DNA of 64,000 nucleotides from Stutzerimonas decontaminans (GCF_000661915.1 NZ_CP007509.1:3055501-3119500); one strand, 5' to 3'. Positions 35,148 to 44,242 are shown, counted from the stretch's first letter. Numbers and translations: made by a program. Notes: generated by a model from the sequence alone, not told the origin.

Positions 35148-35774
35148 TTACTTGGCAACCTCGGCCTGCGCGACCTGGGTTGCGGGCTGGGCGGGCTGTT
35201 CGTACTGAGCGATCAGCGCCAGCATTGTGGCCTGCGGCGCCAGCACCATCTCCACCCGACGATTCAGTGCACGACCTTCTTTGCTGTCATTGGCAGCGCG
35301 AGGCATGTCCGACCCCAGACCGCGAATGCGCAGACGGTCATGCTTCAGGCCACTCAGTCGGAAGATTGCCGCTACCGCACCGGCGCGCTCGCGGCTGATG
35401 GTGCGATTGATCTCATCAGCGCCACTGCTGTCGGCATGACCGAGCACGACGACTGCCGTCTTGTCGTCCTTTTCTACCAGTTTCGCCACGCGAGTGATTG
35501 GCCCAAGCGTAATCGGCAGGAGCATACCGGGACGATCAGGATTGAAGGACGAATCCACCGGGGCCGTTACGACCAGCACGCTATCACGTCGCTCGACTTC
35601 GAAACGAGTGCCCACCAAGGCATCACGCAGCTTCGGCTCGTACTCGTCGAGCCAGGCGTAATCCACCTTGGCCGCAGCCGGCGCCGCCGCTTCGGCAGGC
35701 TTCTCGCTCTTCGAGCTACAGCCAGCAAGGACGATCATGCAGAGAATCAGGGAGGCGCTTTTCAGCAGGTTCAT
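35148..35774 (-). CDS. OmpA-domain outer-membrane lipoprotein
   Basis: 208 residues. Lipoprotein signal with lipobox LAGC (Cys about 18), a short Ala/Pro linker, then a C-terminal OmpA-like peptidoglycan-binding domain: VVVLGHADSSGADEINRTIS, GLGSDMPRAAN and GRALNRRVEMVL. The central region (about 40-100) is atypical. The ATG at 35774 places the signal peptide at the N-terminus. Probably anchors the outer membrane to peptidoglycan. P. aeruginosa carries a similar gene beside pdxH (PA1048, from memory). Confidence 0.9.
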   Translation of the reverse strand: MNLLKSASLILCMIVLAGCSSKSEKPAEAAAPAAAKVDYAWLDEYEPKLRDALVGTRFEVERRDSVLVVTAPVDSSFNPDRPGMLLPITLGPITRVAKLVEKDDKTAVVVLGHADSSGADEINRTISRERAGAVAAIFRLSGLKHDRLRIRGLGSDMPRAANDSKEGRALNRRVEMVLAPQATMLALIAQYEQPAQPATQVAQAEVAK

Positions 35775-35911
35775 GGGCAAGGTTCCGTCAACCACAAGCG
35801 TTCTTGGATGGACCTACCAGTCAAGGCAAAAGCCACTGGTGAGTTGGTGTTGAAATTGTGGACGCAAGCCCTTCTTTTGAAAAGCCTGCCTAATCAGAAG
35901 TGACGAGTGGT

Positions 35912-37060
35912 TCATCGCATGCATTTTGCGACGCAACGCGCCAGGGCTTGTGCACGCGGATCCATCATCACATAGGGCCCGAGGGTATTGGTCACAAAAC
36001 CGAACGCCAGCTGCCGATCTGGATCCGCAAAACCGACGCAGCCCCCGGCACCGGGATGACCGAAGGCCTGCGCGCCCATGCCAAAGGTGGCGTTGGCAAC
36101 CTGCGGCTGATCTAGCCAGCAGCCCAAGCCGAAACGCGTGACCGCCAGCAGCGTGCGATCTGCTCCGGCGCTGTGCTCGCGCGTCATTTCGCGCAGCAGT
36201 GACTCATCAAGCAACTTACCCTGCAGAAGGCCAGTGTAGAACCCCGCCAAGGAACGAGCATTGCCGTGACCATTGGCAGCCGGCTGCGCCATGCGGCGCC
36301 ACTCGGGCTTGTTGCCGCTGCTCATGATCGAAGGCGGGTTATTGAACGCTCTGGTACTGACTGCACCCGGTTCACTCATCAGCGTCTTGAACAGCCGCTG
36401 CGCGGCGGCGTCGCCGAAGTCGTTCTTTGTCCGAGTGAGATAAGCGACACGGTGGGCATCGGCGTTATCCAGTCCGACGTGAAAATCCAGGCCGAGCGGC
36501 TCAGCCGTACGACGAATGATCGACACGCCGGGGCCGCAGCCATCAACGCGGCGCAGCAATTCACCAACCAGCCAGCCATAGGTCATCGCGGCGTAGCCCT
36601 GATCGGTGCCAGGCTTCCACCATGGCTCTTCGGCAGCCAGCGCAGCGGTCATGATGTCCCAGTCATACAGCGCCTCTGCGGCCAATGCTCTACGAATCGC
36701 CGGCAGCCCCGCGCGGTGACAGAGCAGCTGGCGAAGGGTAATGGCGGCTTTGCCATTGGCAGCGAACTCCGGCCAGACACGCGCGACAGGCTCGTCCAGC
36801 TCCAGCTTGCCCTCCTCGACCAGCTGCAGCGCAGCTACCGCGGTGAACGTCTTGGTACAGGAAAACAGGTTGACCAGCGTATCGCTGTGCCAGACGTGAT
36901 CGCCCTGATTGTCGGCAACGCCTGCCCAGAGATCGACGACTGTTTCTCCGGCGATCTGCACGCAGAGCGCTGCACCGCGCTGCTGGGTGCCGTCGAATAA
37001 TGCACTGAACGCTTCACGAACCGCCTCGAAGCGAAGATCGAAATAGCCTTGAACCTGCAC
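35912..37060 (-). CDS. Serine beta-lactamase-like esterase (family VIII / class C fold)
   Basis: 382 residues beginning at a GTG with AGAGGG upstream. The SxxK nucleophile motif is Ser67-Cys-Thr-Lys70, the second-motif Tyr is probably Tyr161 (YGW), and HRAGLP (115-120) and HPGAGGC near the C-terminus are family landmarks. No signal peptide, so a cytoplasmic carboxylesterase of the EstB type is more likely than a resistance enzyme. Ends about 110 bases before dinG's stop, same strand; the two may share a message. Substrate unknown. Confidence 0.88.
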   Translation of the reverse strand: MQVQGYFDLRFEAVREAFSALFDGTQQRGAALCVQIAGETVVDLWAGVADNQGDHVWHSDTLVNLFSCTKTFTAVAALQLVEEGKLELDEPVARVWPEFAANGKAAITLRQLLCHRAGLPAIRRALAAEALYDWDIMTAALAAEEPWWKPGTDQGYAAMTYGWLVGELLRRVDGCGPGVSIIRRTAEPLGLDFHVGLDNADAHRVAYLTRTKNDFGDAAAQRLFKTLMSEPGAVSTRAFNNPPSIMSSGNKPEWRRMAQPAANGHGNARSLAGFYTGLLQGKLLDESLLREMTREHSAGADRTLLAVTRFGLGCWLDQPQVANATFGMGAQAFGHPGAGGCVGFADPDRQLAFGFVTNTLGPYVMMDPRAQALARCVAKCMR

Positions 37061-37173
37061 GCTGCCACCCTCTTGAATTCAACAACCTGCATTCTTGCAA
37101 CCGGCGCCAGGCAGGGGAATCGGCAGACGGCACAGTGATGGAGATGCATTGCGGACGGTTATCGCCGGCCAGG

Positions 37174-39318
37174 TCAACCGATCTCGCGGCGAAACGGCGG
37201 CAGCGCATTGAGAATCGCCTTGCCGTAGCGCTGCGTTACCACCCGTCGGTCGAGCAGCGTGATGATTCCGCGATCCGCCTCGGTACGCAACAGACGCCCA
37301 CAGGCCTGCACCAGCCGCAGCGAGGCATCCGGCACCGCGATCTCCATGAAGGGGTTGCCGCCACGCGCTTCGATCCATTCCGCCAGCGCCGCCTCGACCG
37401 GATCATCCGGCACGGCGAAGGGGATCTTGGCGATCACCACGTGCTCGCAGTAGGCCCCAGGTAAGTCCACACCTTCGGCGAAGCTTGCCAGGCCGAACAG
37501 CACGCTGGACTCGCCATCGTCCACCCGCGCCTTGTGTTTGTTCAGCGTTTCCTGCTTGGACAGGTTGCCCTGGATCAGAACGCGCCGGCGCCAGTCACGC
37601 TCCAGGCCGTCGAATACATCCTGCATCTGCTTGCGTGAGGAGAACAGCACCAGCGTTCCCCGCGCGCCTTCGACCAATGCCGGCAATTCGCGAACGATCG
37701 CCGCCGTGTGCGCTGCGGCGTCGCGCGGATCAGCCTTGAGATCCGGGACCCGCAGCACGCCGGCATCGGCATGGTGAAAAGGACTCGGCACCACGGCAGT
37801 GACGGCACCCTTTGGCAAGCCGGCGCGCATACGGTAGCGATCGAAGCTGTTAAGTGCGGTAAGCGTCGCCGAGGTCACCAGTGCGCCGAAAGCGACGTTC
37901 CAGAGATTGCGTCGCAGTGTTTCGGCAGCGAGGATCGGGCTGGCATTGACCTCGATGTCGAACAAGGCGCCACCATCAGCCAGCGTCAGCCAACGCGCCA
38001 TCGGCGGGCTGTCTTCCGGGTCCTCGACGGTGAACGCAGTCCACAACTCCCAGTTGCCCTGCGAGCGTGTTAGCAGACTGCCGAACAACGGATACCACTC
38101 CTCAGCTTGATGACTGGCGATCCCGCCACCAGTTTCGCCATCCATCGCCTCCTTGAGCAGCTCGGCGATACGAGTGAACAGATCGGTAAGCTTGGCGAAG
38201 CCCTTCTTCAGCTCGATTCCCAGCTCGATCAAGTGCTCCGGCACCACGCCACCGACGAAGCGATGCCGTGGCCGCTCACGGCCTTCCATGTCTTCACCGG
38301 CTTTGAAGTCGGCGAGCTGCTCGCACGCGCTGAACATGAACTGCTGCTGTGTACGCAGTTCTCGCGCAAGTTCTGGGATGCCTTCGACCAGCCGACCGAG
38401 TTCGCCCGGCAGCGGATGCTGCGCGAGCAGCTTGGTAAGATTCTTCTCGACCTGCCCCAGCCAGTCCGCCGTCGAGCGCAGCCTGGTGAAATGGGCGAAA
38501 TGACCAATAGCCTTGTCAGGCAGGTGATGACCCTCGTCGAAGACATAGATCGTGTCACGCGGATCGGGCAGCACCGCGCCGCCACCGAGCGCAAGGTCTG
38601 CCAGGACCATGTCGTGGTTGGTGACGATCACATCGACCTTGGTCATGCCCTCCCGGGCTTTGTAGAACGCGCATTGTTGGAAATTGGGGCAATGCCTGCC
38701 CGTGCACTGGCTGTGATCGGTAGTCAGCTGCGACCAGTCCGAATCACCCAGCTCCTCGGGCCAGCTGTCTCGATCGCCATCCCAGCGATTACCGGCGAGC
38801 TTTTCGATCATGCCGCTGAACAGCTTCTGGCTGCGCTCATCGACCTCGATACGAAAGCCTTCCTCCTCGAACAGCTGGGCGGTGGCACTCTGCGCCTGAC
38901 CTTCCTGCAACAGCATGTCCAGCTTCGACAGGCAAAGGTAGCGCCCCCGCCCCTTGGCCAACGCGAAGCTGAAGCTTAGCCCGCTGTTGCGCATCAGGTC
39001 CGGCAGATCCTTGTGCACGATCTGCTCCTGCAGGGCCACGGTCGCGGTGGCGATCACCAGCCGCTTGCCTGCCGCCTTGGCAGTCGGAATCGCAGCCAGG
39101 CTGTAGGCCACGGTCTTACCGGTACCCGTACCCGCCTCGACCGCAACCACCGCCGGCTCGCTATCACGACGACCCTCATCATCCGTCTTGATGGTGCCGA
39201 GCACCTTGGCCACCTCTGCAATCATCAGACGCTGGCCATAGCGGGCCTTGAGCCCCTTGGCTTCGAGAAAACGGGTGTAGGCGCCCTGGATCTGGGACTT
39301 GAGTTCGGTGCTGAGCAT
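37174..39318 (-). CDS. dinG: Fe-S helicase DinG
   Basis: XPD-like 5'-to-3' superfamily 2 helicase that unwinds D-loops, R-loops and forks. 714 residues. Walker A EAGTGTGKT (61-69), DEGH Walker B (260-263), and four cysteines, Cys128, Cys204, Cys209 and Cys215, placed as in the [4Fe-4S] cluster of E. coli DinG. Motif VI is QACGRLLRTEADRG near the end. A LexA-like box lies 11-26 bases upstream of the ATG, suggesting SOS induction. Divergent from a CopD-like membrane protein gene. Confidence 0.96.
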   Translation of the reverse strand: MLSTELKSQIQGAYTRFLEAKGLKARYGQRLMIAEVAKVLGTIKTDDEGRRDSEPAVVAVEAGTGTGKTVAYSLAAIPTAKAAGKRLVIATATVALQEQIVHKDLPDLMRNSGLSFSFALAKGRGRYLCLSKLDMLLQEGQAQSATAQLFEEEGFRIEVDERSQKLFSGMIEKLAGNRWDGDRDSWPEELGDSDWSQLTTDHSQCTGRHCPNFQQCAFYKAREGMTKVDVIVTNHDMVLADLALGGGAVLPDPRDTIYVFDEGHHLPDKAIGHFAHFTRLRSTADWLGQVEKNLTKLLAQHPLPGELGRLVEGIPELARELRTQQQFMFSACEQLADFKAGEDMEGRERPRHRFVGGVVPEHLIELGIELKKGFAKLTDLFTRIAELLKEAMDGETGGGIASHQAEEWYPLFGSLLTRSQGNWELWTAFTVEDPEDSPPMARWLTLADGGALFDIEVNASPILAAETLRRNLWNVAFGALVTSATLTALNSFDRYRMRAGLPKGAVTAVVPSPFHHADAGVLRVPDLKADPRDAAAHTAAIVRELPALVEGARGTLVLFSSRKQMQDVFDGLERDWRRRVLIQGNLSKQETLNKHKARVDDGESSVLFGLASFAEGVDLPGAYCEHVVIAKIPFAVPDDPVEAALAEWIEARGGNPFMEIAVPDASLRLVQACGRLLRTEADRGIITLLDRRVVTQRYGKAILNALPPFRREIG

Positions 39319-39328
39319 GGGCGCGGAG

Positions 39329-39344
39329 CTGTATATATTTTCAG
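39329..39344 (-). promoter_or_regulatory. Candidate LexA box upstream of dinG
   Basis: CTGTATATATTTTCAG (plus-strand reading) matches CTGT-N8-ACAG at seven of eight fixed positions, and the AT-rich centre matches the E. coli SOS consensus. It lies in the 86-base divergent region between dinG and the CopD-like gene. Confidence 0.7.
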
Positions 39345-39404
39345 TATTTCAATCGGGCGGCTATGATAGCGCGCGTTCGCTCAACCGCCACCGGAGATTT
39401 GCCC

Positions 39405-39869
39405 ATGACACCCTTCGCCTTGCTTTACGCACTGCACGTACTCGCCGCGACGGTGTGGGTGGGCGGCATGTTCTTCGCCTGGATGGTGTTGCGTCCGGCA
39501 GCTGTAGCGATGTTGCAGGCGCCGGAGCGGCTCAAGCTGTGGGCTGACGTATTCCGGCGCTTTTTCGTCTGGGTCTGGGTAGCGGTGCTGGTGCTACCGG
39601 TGAGTGGAATTGGCATGTGGCACATGCGTTTCGGTGCGCTGGAAAGTGCGCCGCGCTACGTTCACATCATGACTGGCCTGTATCTCGTGATGCTGGCCCT
39701 TTTTCTACGCATACAGCTGCTGCAACTGCCCGCGCTGAAAGACGCGGTCAATGCCGACCGATGGCCCGAAGGTGGCGCGGTACTCGGCCAGATTCGCCGC
39801 CTGGTGGGCATCAACCTAGTGCTGGGCATGCTGGTGATTGCACTGGCCAGTGCCCGCCCGCTGTTCTGA
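39405..39869 (+). CDS. CopD-like integral membrane protein
   Basis: 154 residues and four predicted membrane segments. TPFALLYALHVLAATVWVGGMFF carries the conserved His and Trp of CopD/PcoD-type proteins (core LHVLAATVWVGGM), and a second His lies in YVHIMTGLYLVML. GGAG lies eight bases before the ATG; the longer frame to 39363 lacks a site. Family members are linked to copper uptake or haem-type binding, but no copper genes are adjacent, so the role is unknown. Divergent from dinG. Confidence 0.82.
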   Translation: MTPFALLYALHVLAATVWVGGMFFAWMVLRPAAVAMLQAPERLKLWADVFRRFFVWVWVAVLVLPVSGIGMWHMRFGALESAPRYVHIMTGLYLVMLALFLRIQLLQLPALKDAVNADRWPEGGAVLGQIRRLVGINLVLGMLVIALASARPLF

Positions 39870-39886
39870 CGACTCAAAAACGAAGC

Positions 39887-39907
39887 AGCCGGGCGCAAGG
39901 CCCGGCT
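39887..39907. terminator. Hairpin between convergent CopD-like and OmpA-like genes
   Basis: AGCCGGGC / GCCCGGCT stem of eight bases with a five-base loop. On the minus strand GCTTCG then TTTTT follows, so it serves the OmpA-like gene best; it could work in both directions. Confidence 0.6.
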
Positions 39908-39932
39908 GGTAGTAGTACAGCCTTCAATCAAC

Positions 39933-40571
39933 TCAAGGGCGCGCTTCGACTTCAGCCTCTACACGACGGTTGATCGCACGACCTTCTGCGGTAGCGTTAT
40001 CCGCAACCGGGCGCGATTCACCATAGCCAACCGAATTCACTCGACTGCCCTCGACACCGTACTGGTTAACCAGAACTTCACGCACGGCATTCGCGCGGCG
40101 CTCGGAAAGACGCTGGTTATAGGCATCGGTGCCTACCGAGTCGGTATGACCTTCAAGCACGGTAGTGGTCTGGCGGTACTCCTTCATGAAGTCGGCCAGA
40201 TTCTGGATGTCGCCATAGCTGTCCTGCTTGACCACGTCACGATCGAAGTCGAACTTGACGTCCAACTCGACGCGCACCGGCTCGGACGCAGGCTCTGGTT
40301 CCGGCTGAGACTGAGGCATTGGCTCGACCGTTTCTACGACCGCGACGGTTTCCTCCTCCATCCCATTGGCCCAACAATAGGCCGCCGCAACGCCACCACC
40401 GATCAGCGCACCCCAACCTGCGTAGGAGCTACTCTCAATAGCCCCAAGAGCGGCACCGGTCACACCACCTACGGCCGCACACGTCGGCCAGTCCTGTTTC
40501 TGCACGCCTGCACAACCGGCCAGGAACGTGGTCATGACAATAACGGGTACTGCTGTCCGTAATGTACTCAT
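39933..40571 (-). CDS. OmpA-domain lipoprotein with glycine-zipper segment
   Basis: 212 residues: lipobox LAGC with Cys20, a Gly/Ala-rich hydrophobic hairpin (GVTGAALGAIESSSYAGWG region, about 35-65), a Glu/Pro linker, and a C-terminal OmpA domain (VLEGHTDSVGTDAYNQRLSE, SVGYGESRPVADN and AINRRVEAEV). Structural link between outer membrane and peptidoglycan. It is the second such lipoprotein within 5 kb but is not a close copy. Divergent from the DUF6231 gene. Confidence 0.9.
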   Translation of the reverse strand: MSTLRTAVPVIVMTTFLAGCAGVQKQDWPTCAAVGGVTGAALGAIESSSYAGWGALIGGGVAAAYCWANGMEEETVAVVETVEPMPQSQPEPEPASEPVRVELDVKFDFDRDVVKQDSYGDIQNLADFMKEYRQTTTVLEGHTDSVGTDAYNQRLSERRANAVREVLVNQYGVEGSRVNSVGYGESRPVADNATAEGRAINRRVEAEVEARP

Positions 40572-40703
40572 CGATCAAAACCTCCAGTGTGGACATTCAG
40601 CCAGAACCGCCACGCACGGGAGTCCGGGTGGCTCCGGTTACTTTCAGACTAGGCCGACAAACGGCACCGCGCTAGTCTTCAACTTTGAAACGAGGATTCT
40701 CGA

Positions 40704-41201
40704 TTGACTGAAAACCCCGTGTTGCACACGCCACAGCAAGCGCTTGCGGCGATGCTCGACCACTATGCCCCTTCTCGACTGCTGCACGTCGGGCGCAGCG
40801 ATCAACCCGCTCTGGCTGCCTACGCCGAATGTCATCCAGAGTGCCGGCTTGAGCGCACCGATGTTGCGCCACTGCCTGAGGAACTGGCAAAGCAGCGTTA
40901 CGACCTGGCGTTGTTCGCCGATTGTCTGGAGCATCTGCCCAAACGGAGCGGGCTGGAGCTGCTCGGTAGCGTCCGTAACCTGAATGCCAGCCGTATGGCG
41001 GTACTCGTCGATCTCGACGCCTGCGAATGGCAGAGCACCGACTTCTATGCTCTGGCACTGCAGGTCAGCGACCGTTTTCAGCGCGACGGACAGACCTTGA
41101 CGCTCTTCACCTACGACCTACTGCAATACAAGCAGGTTCCGGACTGGCTGAATGCCAGGTTCTGGGCAAACCCCGAAATGTTCGGCAAGTACTGGTGGTG
41201 A
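40704..41201 (+). CDS. DUF6231-type protein, possible methyltransferase-like fold
   Basis: 165 residues from a TTG at 40704 with GAGG eight bases upstream; the next in-frame ATG (16 codons later) would remove part of the conserved N-terminus. Sequence features such as [25 protein letters not shown] and RMAVLVDLD recall a Rossmann-like methyltransferase, but a clear SAM motif is absent. It ends GKYWW, and its stop is one base before the YchJ-family gene, so both are probably one transcript. Function unknown. Confidence 0.8.
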   Translation: MTENPVLHTPQQALAAMLDHYAPSRLLHVGRSDQPALAAYAECHPECRLERTDVAPLPEELAKQRYDLALFADCLEHLPKRSGLELLGSVRNLNASRMAVLVDLDACEWQSTDFYALALQVSDRFQRDGQTLTLFTYDLLQYKQVPDWLNARFWANPEMFGKYWW

Positions 41202-41202
41202 C

Positions 41203-41688
41203 ATGAGCGAGCCACAGCAACCCAACTCTAACTGCCCATGTGGCAGCGGCAATGCGTTTGATCAGTGCTGCGGCCGTTATCACGCCGGTACGCCTGCCCC
41301 CAGCGCCGAGTTGCTGATGCGTTCGCGCTATAGCGCCTACGTGCTGGGGCTGGTTGATTATCTGCAGGCGACGACGCTGCCTGCGCAACAGGCGGCATTG
41401 GACCTTGAAGGAATACGGCGCTGGAGCCTGGACAGTACCTGGCTGGGGCTGGAGGTGAACGACACCGCAGTACTCGGCGGCAAGCCGGAGCATGCCTTGG
41501 TTACCTTCACCGCCCGCTGGCATGATCAAAGTGGTGAACATGCGCATGAGGAACGTTCGGCCTTCGTTCAGTGCGACGGAAAATGGTATTTCATCGATCC
41601 GACCGTACCGCTGAAGGCCGGGCGCAACGATCCCTGCCCCTGCGGCAGCGGGGCAAAGTTCAAGAAATGCTGTGCGGCCTATGTCTGA
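41203..41688 (+). CDS. YchJ/UPF0225 family protein with two SEC-C motifs
   Basis: 161 residues. A SEC-C zinc motif at each end: [17 protein letters not shown] near the N-terminus and [13 protein letters not shown] at the C-terminus, around a central NTF2-like YchJ domain. The ATG at 41203 begins one base after the previous stop. Family members are small zinc proteins of unknown role. Convergent with fpr. Confidence 0.93.
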   Translation: MSEPQQPNSNCPCGSGNAFDQCCGRYHAGTPAPSAELLMRSRYSAYVLGLVDYLQATTLPAQQAALDLEGIRRWSLDSTWLGLEVNDTAVLGGKPEHALVTFTARWHDQSGEHAHEERSAFVQCDGKWYFIDPTVPLKAGRNDPCPCGSGAKFKKCCAAYV

Positions 41689-41710
41689 CCCCTGGGGACG
41701 GGGCGAGACA

Positions 41711-41731
41711 GCCGCCGCGCGAGGCGGCGGC
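41711..41731. terminator. GC hairpin between the YchJ-family gene and fpr
   Basis: GCCGCCGC / GCGGCGGC stem of eight bases with a GCGAG loop, halfway between convergent stops. There is no T-run on either side, so its termination role is uncertain. Confidence 0.45.
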
Positions 41732-41745
41732 CTGGAGCAGAAGCG

Positions 41746-42522
41746 CTATTTTTCGACGAAGGCGCGTTCGATCAGATAGTGCCCCGGGTCGCCCATACGC
41801 GGCGACACGCTCAGGCCGAAGCTGTCCAATACCTGGCTGGTTTCGTCCAGCATGCTCGGGCTTCCGCAGATCATCGCACGGTCGTCCTGCGGATTGATTG
41901 GCGGAAGACCTATATCGCTGAACAACTTGCCGCTGCGCATCAGCTCGGTCAGGCGCCCCTGATTCTCGAACGGCTCACGGGTCACGGTCGGGTAATAGAT
42001 CAGTTTTTCCTTTACCGCCTCACCAAAGAATTCGTTCTGCGGCAGGTGCTCGGTTATGAACTCGCGATAGGCAACTTCATTAACGTAGCGAACCCCATGC
42101 ACCAGTACTACTTTTTCGAACCGCTCGTAGGTTTCAGGGTCTTGGATGACACTCATGAAAGGCGCCAGCCCTGTCCCCGTGCTTAGCAGATAAAGGTGCT
42201 TGCCGGGCAGCAGATCATCGAGCACCAGCGTTCCGGTCGGCTTGCGGCTGACCATGATCTGGTCGCCCTCCTGCAGATGCTGCAGCCGTGAAGTCAGCGG
42301 GCCGTTCTGCACCTTGATGCTGAAAAATTCCAGGTATTCCTCGTAATTAGGACTGGCAATGCTGTAGGCGCGCATGAGCGGGCGGCCCTCGACCTCCAGG
42401 CCGATCATCACGAACTGACCGTTCTCGAAGCGCAGGCCGGCATTACGGGTAGTCTTGAAGCTGAACAGCGTGTCGTTCCAGTGGTGCACACTAAGAACGC
42501 GCTCTACGTTCAGGTTGCTCAT
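41746..42522 (-). CDS. fpr: Ferredoxin-NADP reductase
   Basis: FAD enzyme exchanging electrons between NADPH and ferredoxin or flavodoxin; in pseudomonads it takes part in oxidative and iron stress. 258 residues. FAD motif RAYSIASP (51-58), NADP-binding STGTGLAPF (114-122) and the C-terminal AFVEK typical of the bacterial subclass. Divergent from finR, whose P. putida homologue activates this gene; a strong inverted repeat lies between them. fdxA, a possible partner, is 16 kb away. Confidence 0.96.
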   Translation of the reverse strand: MSNLNVERVLSVHHWNDTLFSFKTTRNAGLRFENGQFVMIGLEVEGRPLMRAYSIASPNYEEYLEFFSIKVQNGPLTSRLQHLQEGDQIMVSRKPTGTLVLDDLLPGKHLYLLSTGTGLAPFMSVIQDPETYERFEKVVLVHGVRYVNEVAYREFITEHLPQNEFFGEAVKEKLIYYPTVTREPFENQGRLTELMRSGKLFSDIGLPPINPQDDRAMICGSPSMLDETSQVLDSFGLSVSPRMGDPGHYLIERAFVEK

Positions 42523-42582
42523 GTTGCGAATTCCTCATGGTGTCGCGACGGGCGTCGTTACGTGGCGCCAGTCTAGTCATAG

Positions 42583-42611
42583 CTTTATTATTCGTTAAAT
42601 GGATAATAAAG
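42583..42611. promoter_or_regulatory. Likely FinR operator
   Basis: Perfect inverted repeat CTTTATTAT / ATAATAAAG with an 11-base spacer in the 113-base fpr/finR intergenic region; it contains the T-N11-A pattern of LysR-type sites. It sits 61-89 bases from the fpr ATG and 25 bases before finR, consistent with activation of fpr and self-regulation. Confidence 0.7.
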
Positions 42612-42635
42612 ATATAGGTTATCGGTTATATAGAT

Positions 42636-43562
42636 ATGCATTTTACGCTCCGCCAAATCGAAGTGTTCGCCGCTGTGGCCCGACAAGAAAGTGTCTCGCG
42701 TGCTGCGGAAAGCCTGTCGTTATCGCAATCGGCAACCAGCACGTCGCTGGCCGAGCTCGAGCGTCAGTCCGGCTGCCAGCTGTTCGACCGAGCCGGCAAA
42801 AGGCTCTGCCTGAACGCACTTGGACAGCAGCTGTTGCCGCAAGCGGTCGCCCTGCTCGACCAGGCGCGAGCCATCGAGGATCTGCTAAACGGCAAGAGTG
42901 GCTTCGGCTCGCTGGCCGTAGGCGCGACGCTGACCATCGGCAACTACCTCGCGACTCTGCTGATCGGCAGCTTCATGCAGCGTCATCCGGAATGTCGGGT
43001 GAAGCTGCACGTACAGAACACGGCGCATATCGTGCACCAGATCGCCCAACATGAACTTGATTTGGGTTTGATCGAGGGTCAGTGCCAGCACCCGGACCTG
43101 GAAGTCCAGCCGTGGATCGAGGATGAGCTTGTGGTGTTCTGCGCGCCGCAGCATCCGCTGGCCGGACGCGACAGGGTGGGTCTGGAAGAATTGACGTCCG
43201 AAGCCTGGATTCTTCGCGAACAGGGCTCGGGCACCCGCATGACCTTCGAACAGGCCGTGCGTCATCGACCGGGCAAACTTAACGTGCGACTGGAGCTGGA
43301 GCACACCGAAGCAATCAAGCGCGCGGTGGAATCGGGACTGGGCATCGGCTGTATCTCGCGCCTGGCACTGCGCGATGCTTTCCGCCGCGGCAGCCTGGTG
43401 CCGGTGACAACGCCAGAACTGGACCTGCGGCGCCAGTTCTACTTCATCTGGCATTCGCACAAGTACCAGACAGCAGCCATGCTCGAGTTTATCGGGCAAT
43501 GCCGGGCAATGACCTCAGGAGTCCGCCGCAGCGATGAGATCAACCTGCCGCCAATTGCGTGA
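42636..43562 (+). CDS. finR: LysR-type regulator FinR
   Basis: 308 residues. N-terminal winged helix (FTLRQIEVFAAVARQESVSR AAESL region, about 3-60) and a periplasmic-binding-protein-like effector domain (about 90-295). P. putida FinR activates fpr in response to superoxide-generating agents; the divergent location supports the same role here. The name rests on this context and on overall resemblance. The next gene, on the other strand, ends 29 bases away. Confidence 0.88.
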   Translation: MHFTLRQIEVFAAVARQESVSRAAESLSLSQSATSTSLAELERQSGCQLFDRAGKRLCLNALGQQLLPQAVALLDQARAIEDLLNGKSGFGSLAVGATLTIGNYLATLLIGSFMQRHPECRVKLHVQNTAHIVHQIAQHELDLGLIEGQCQHPDLEVQPWIEDELVVFCAPQHPLAGRDRVGLEELTSEAWILREQGSGTRMTFEQAVRHRPGKLNVRLELEHTEAIKRAVESGLGIGCISRLALRDAFRRGSLVPVTTPELDLRRQFYFIWHSHKYQTAAMLEFIGQCRAMTSGVRRSDEINLPPIA

Positions 43563-43591
43563 AGCGCCGAGTTCCCGCCCGACTCACCCTT

Positions 43592-44242
43592 TTAGCTGGT
43601 TGGAATCGAGCCCATCTGTTGCAGTAACAAGGCGGCCTGAGTACGGGTTCGTACGCCCAACTTGCGGAAGATTGCCGTCACATGGGCCTTGATGGTTGCT
43701 TCGGAAACATTGAGTTCGTAAGCGATCTGCTTGTTCAGCAGACCATCGCAGACCATCGTCAACACACGGAACTGCTGTGGTGTCAGGCTGGCGAGCCCTG
43801 CGCTGGCCGCCTTGGCTTCATCGCTGACGTTAGCCACATCCTGGATATTGCTCGGCCACCAGACGTCACCATCCAGCACCGCGCGCACCGCCTCTTGGAT
43901 GGTTTCCAAGGAGCTGGATTTTGGGATGAAACCGCTGGCGCCGAACTCACGGGAACGCGCGACAACCGCCGCGTCTTCTTGTGCCGAGATCATCACCACC
44001 GGCAGATGCGGGTATTGCCCGCGCAACAGTACCAGCCCGGAAAAGCCGTAAGCCCCTGGCATGTTCAGATCCAGCAGGACCAGATCCCAGTCGGCACCCT
44101 GGTTCAGAAAGGCTTCCAGTTCAGCGATGCTGGCCGCCTCCACCAGGCGTACATCTTCCCCCAGCCCCATGGTCAGCGCCTGCTGAAGCGCACTGCGGAA
44201 CAGCGGATGATCATCGGCAATGATTATTTCGTAAGCAGCCAT
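43592..44242 (-). CDS. erdR: NarL/FixJ response regulator, ErdR-like
   Basis: 216 residues. Receiver domain 1-125 with acidic Asp10/Asp11, phospho-acceptor Asp58 (LVLLDLNMPG) and Lys near 108 (FIPKSSS); LuxR-type helix-turn-helix 149-210 (LTPQQFRVLTMVCDGLLNKQIA, core). The closest recalled protein is P. aeruginosa/P. putida ErdR, which controls acetate and ethanol metabolism with the kinase MxtR. No kinase gene is adjacent, so it is an orphan here. The ATG at 44242 starts MAAYEIIIADDHPLF. Confidence 0.87.
   Translation of the reverse strand: MAAYEIIIADDHPLFRSALQQALTMGLGEDVRLVEAASIAELEAFLNQGADWDLVLLDLNMPGAYGFSGLVLLRGQYPHLPVVMISAQEDAAVVARSREFGASGFIPKSSSLETIQEAVRAVLDGDVWWPSNIQDVANVSDEAKAASAGLASLTPQQFRVLTMVCDGLLNKQIAYELNVSEATIKAHVTAIFRKLGVRTRTQAALLLQQMGSIPTS

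Noticed and set aside
35912..37060. Chromosomal AmpC-type beta-lactamase
   Set aside because: The SxxK motif is present, but there is no signal peptide and the rest resembles family VIII esterases.
35148..40571. Two OmpA-domain lipoproteins as a duplication
   Set aside because: The proteins differ outside the short OmpA motifs, with different linkers and membrane segments, so no recent duplication is seen.
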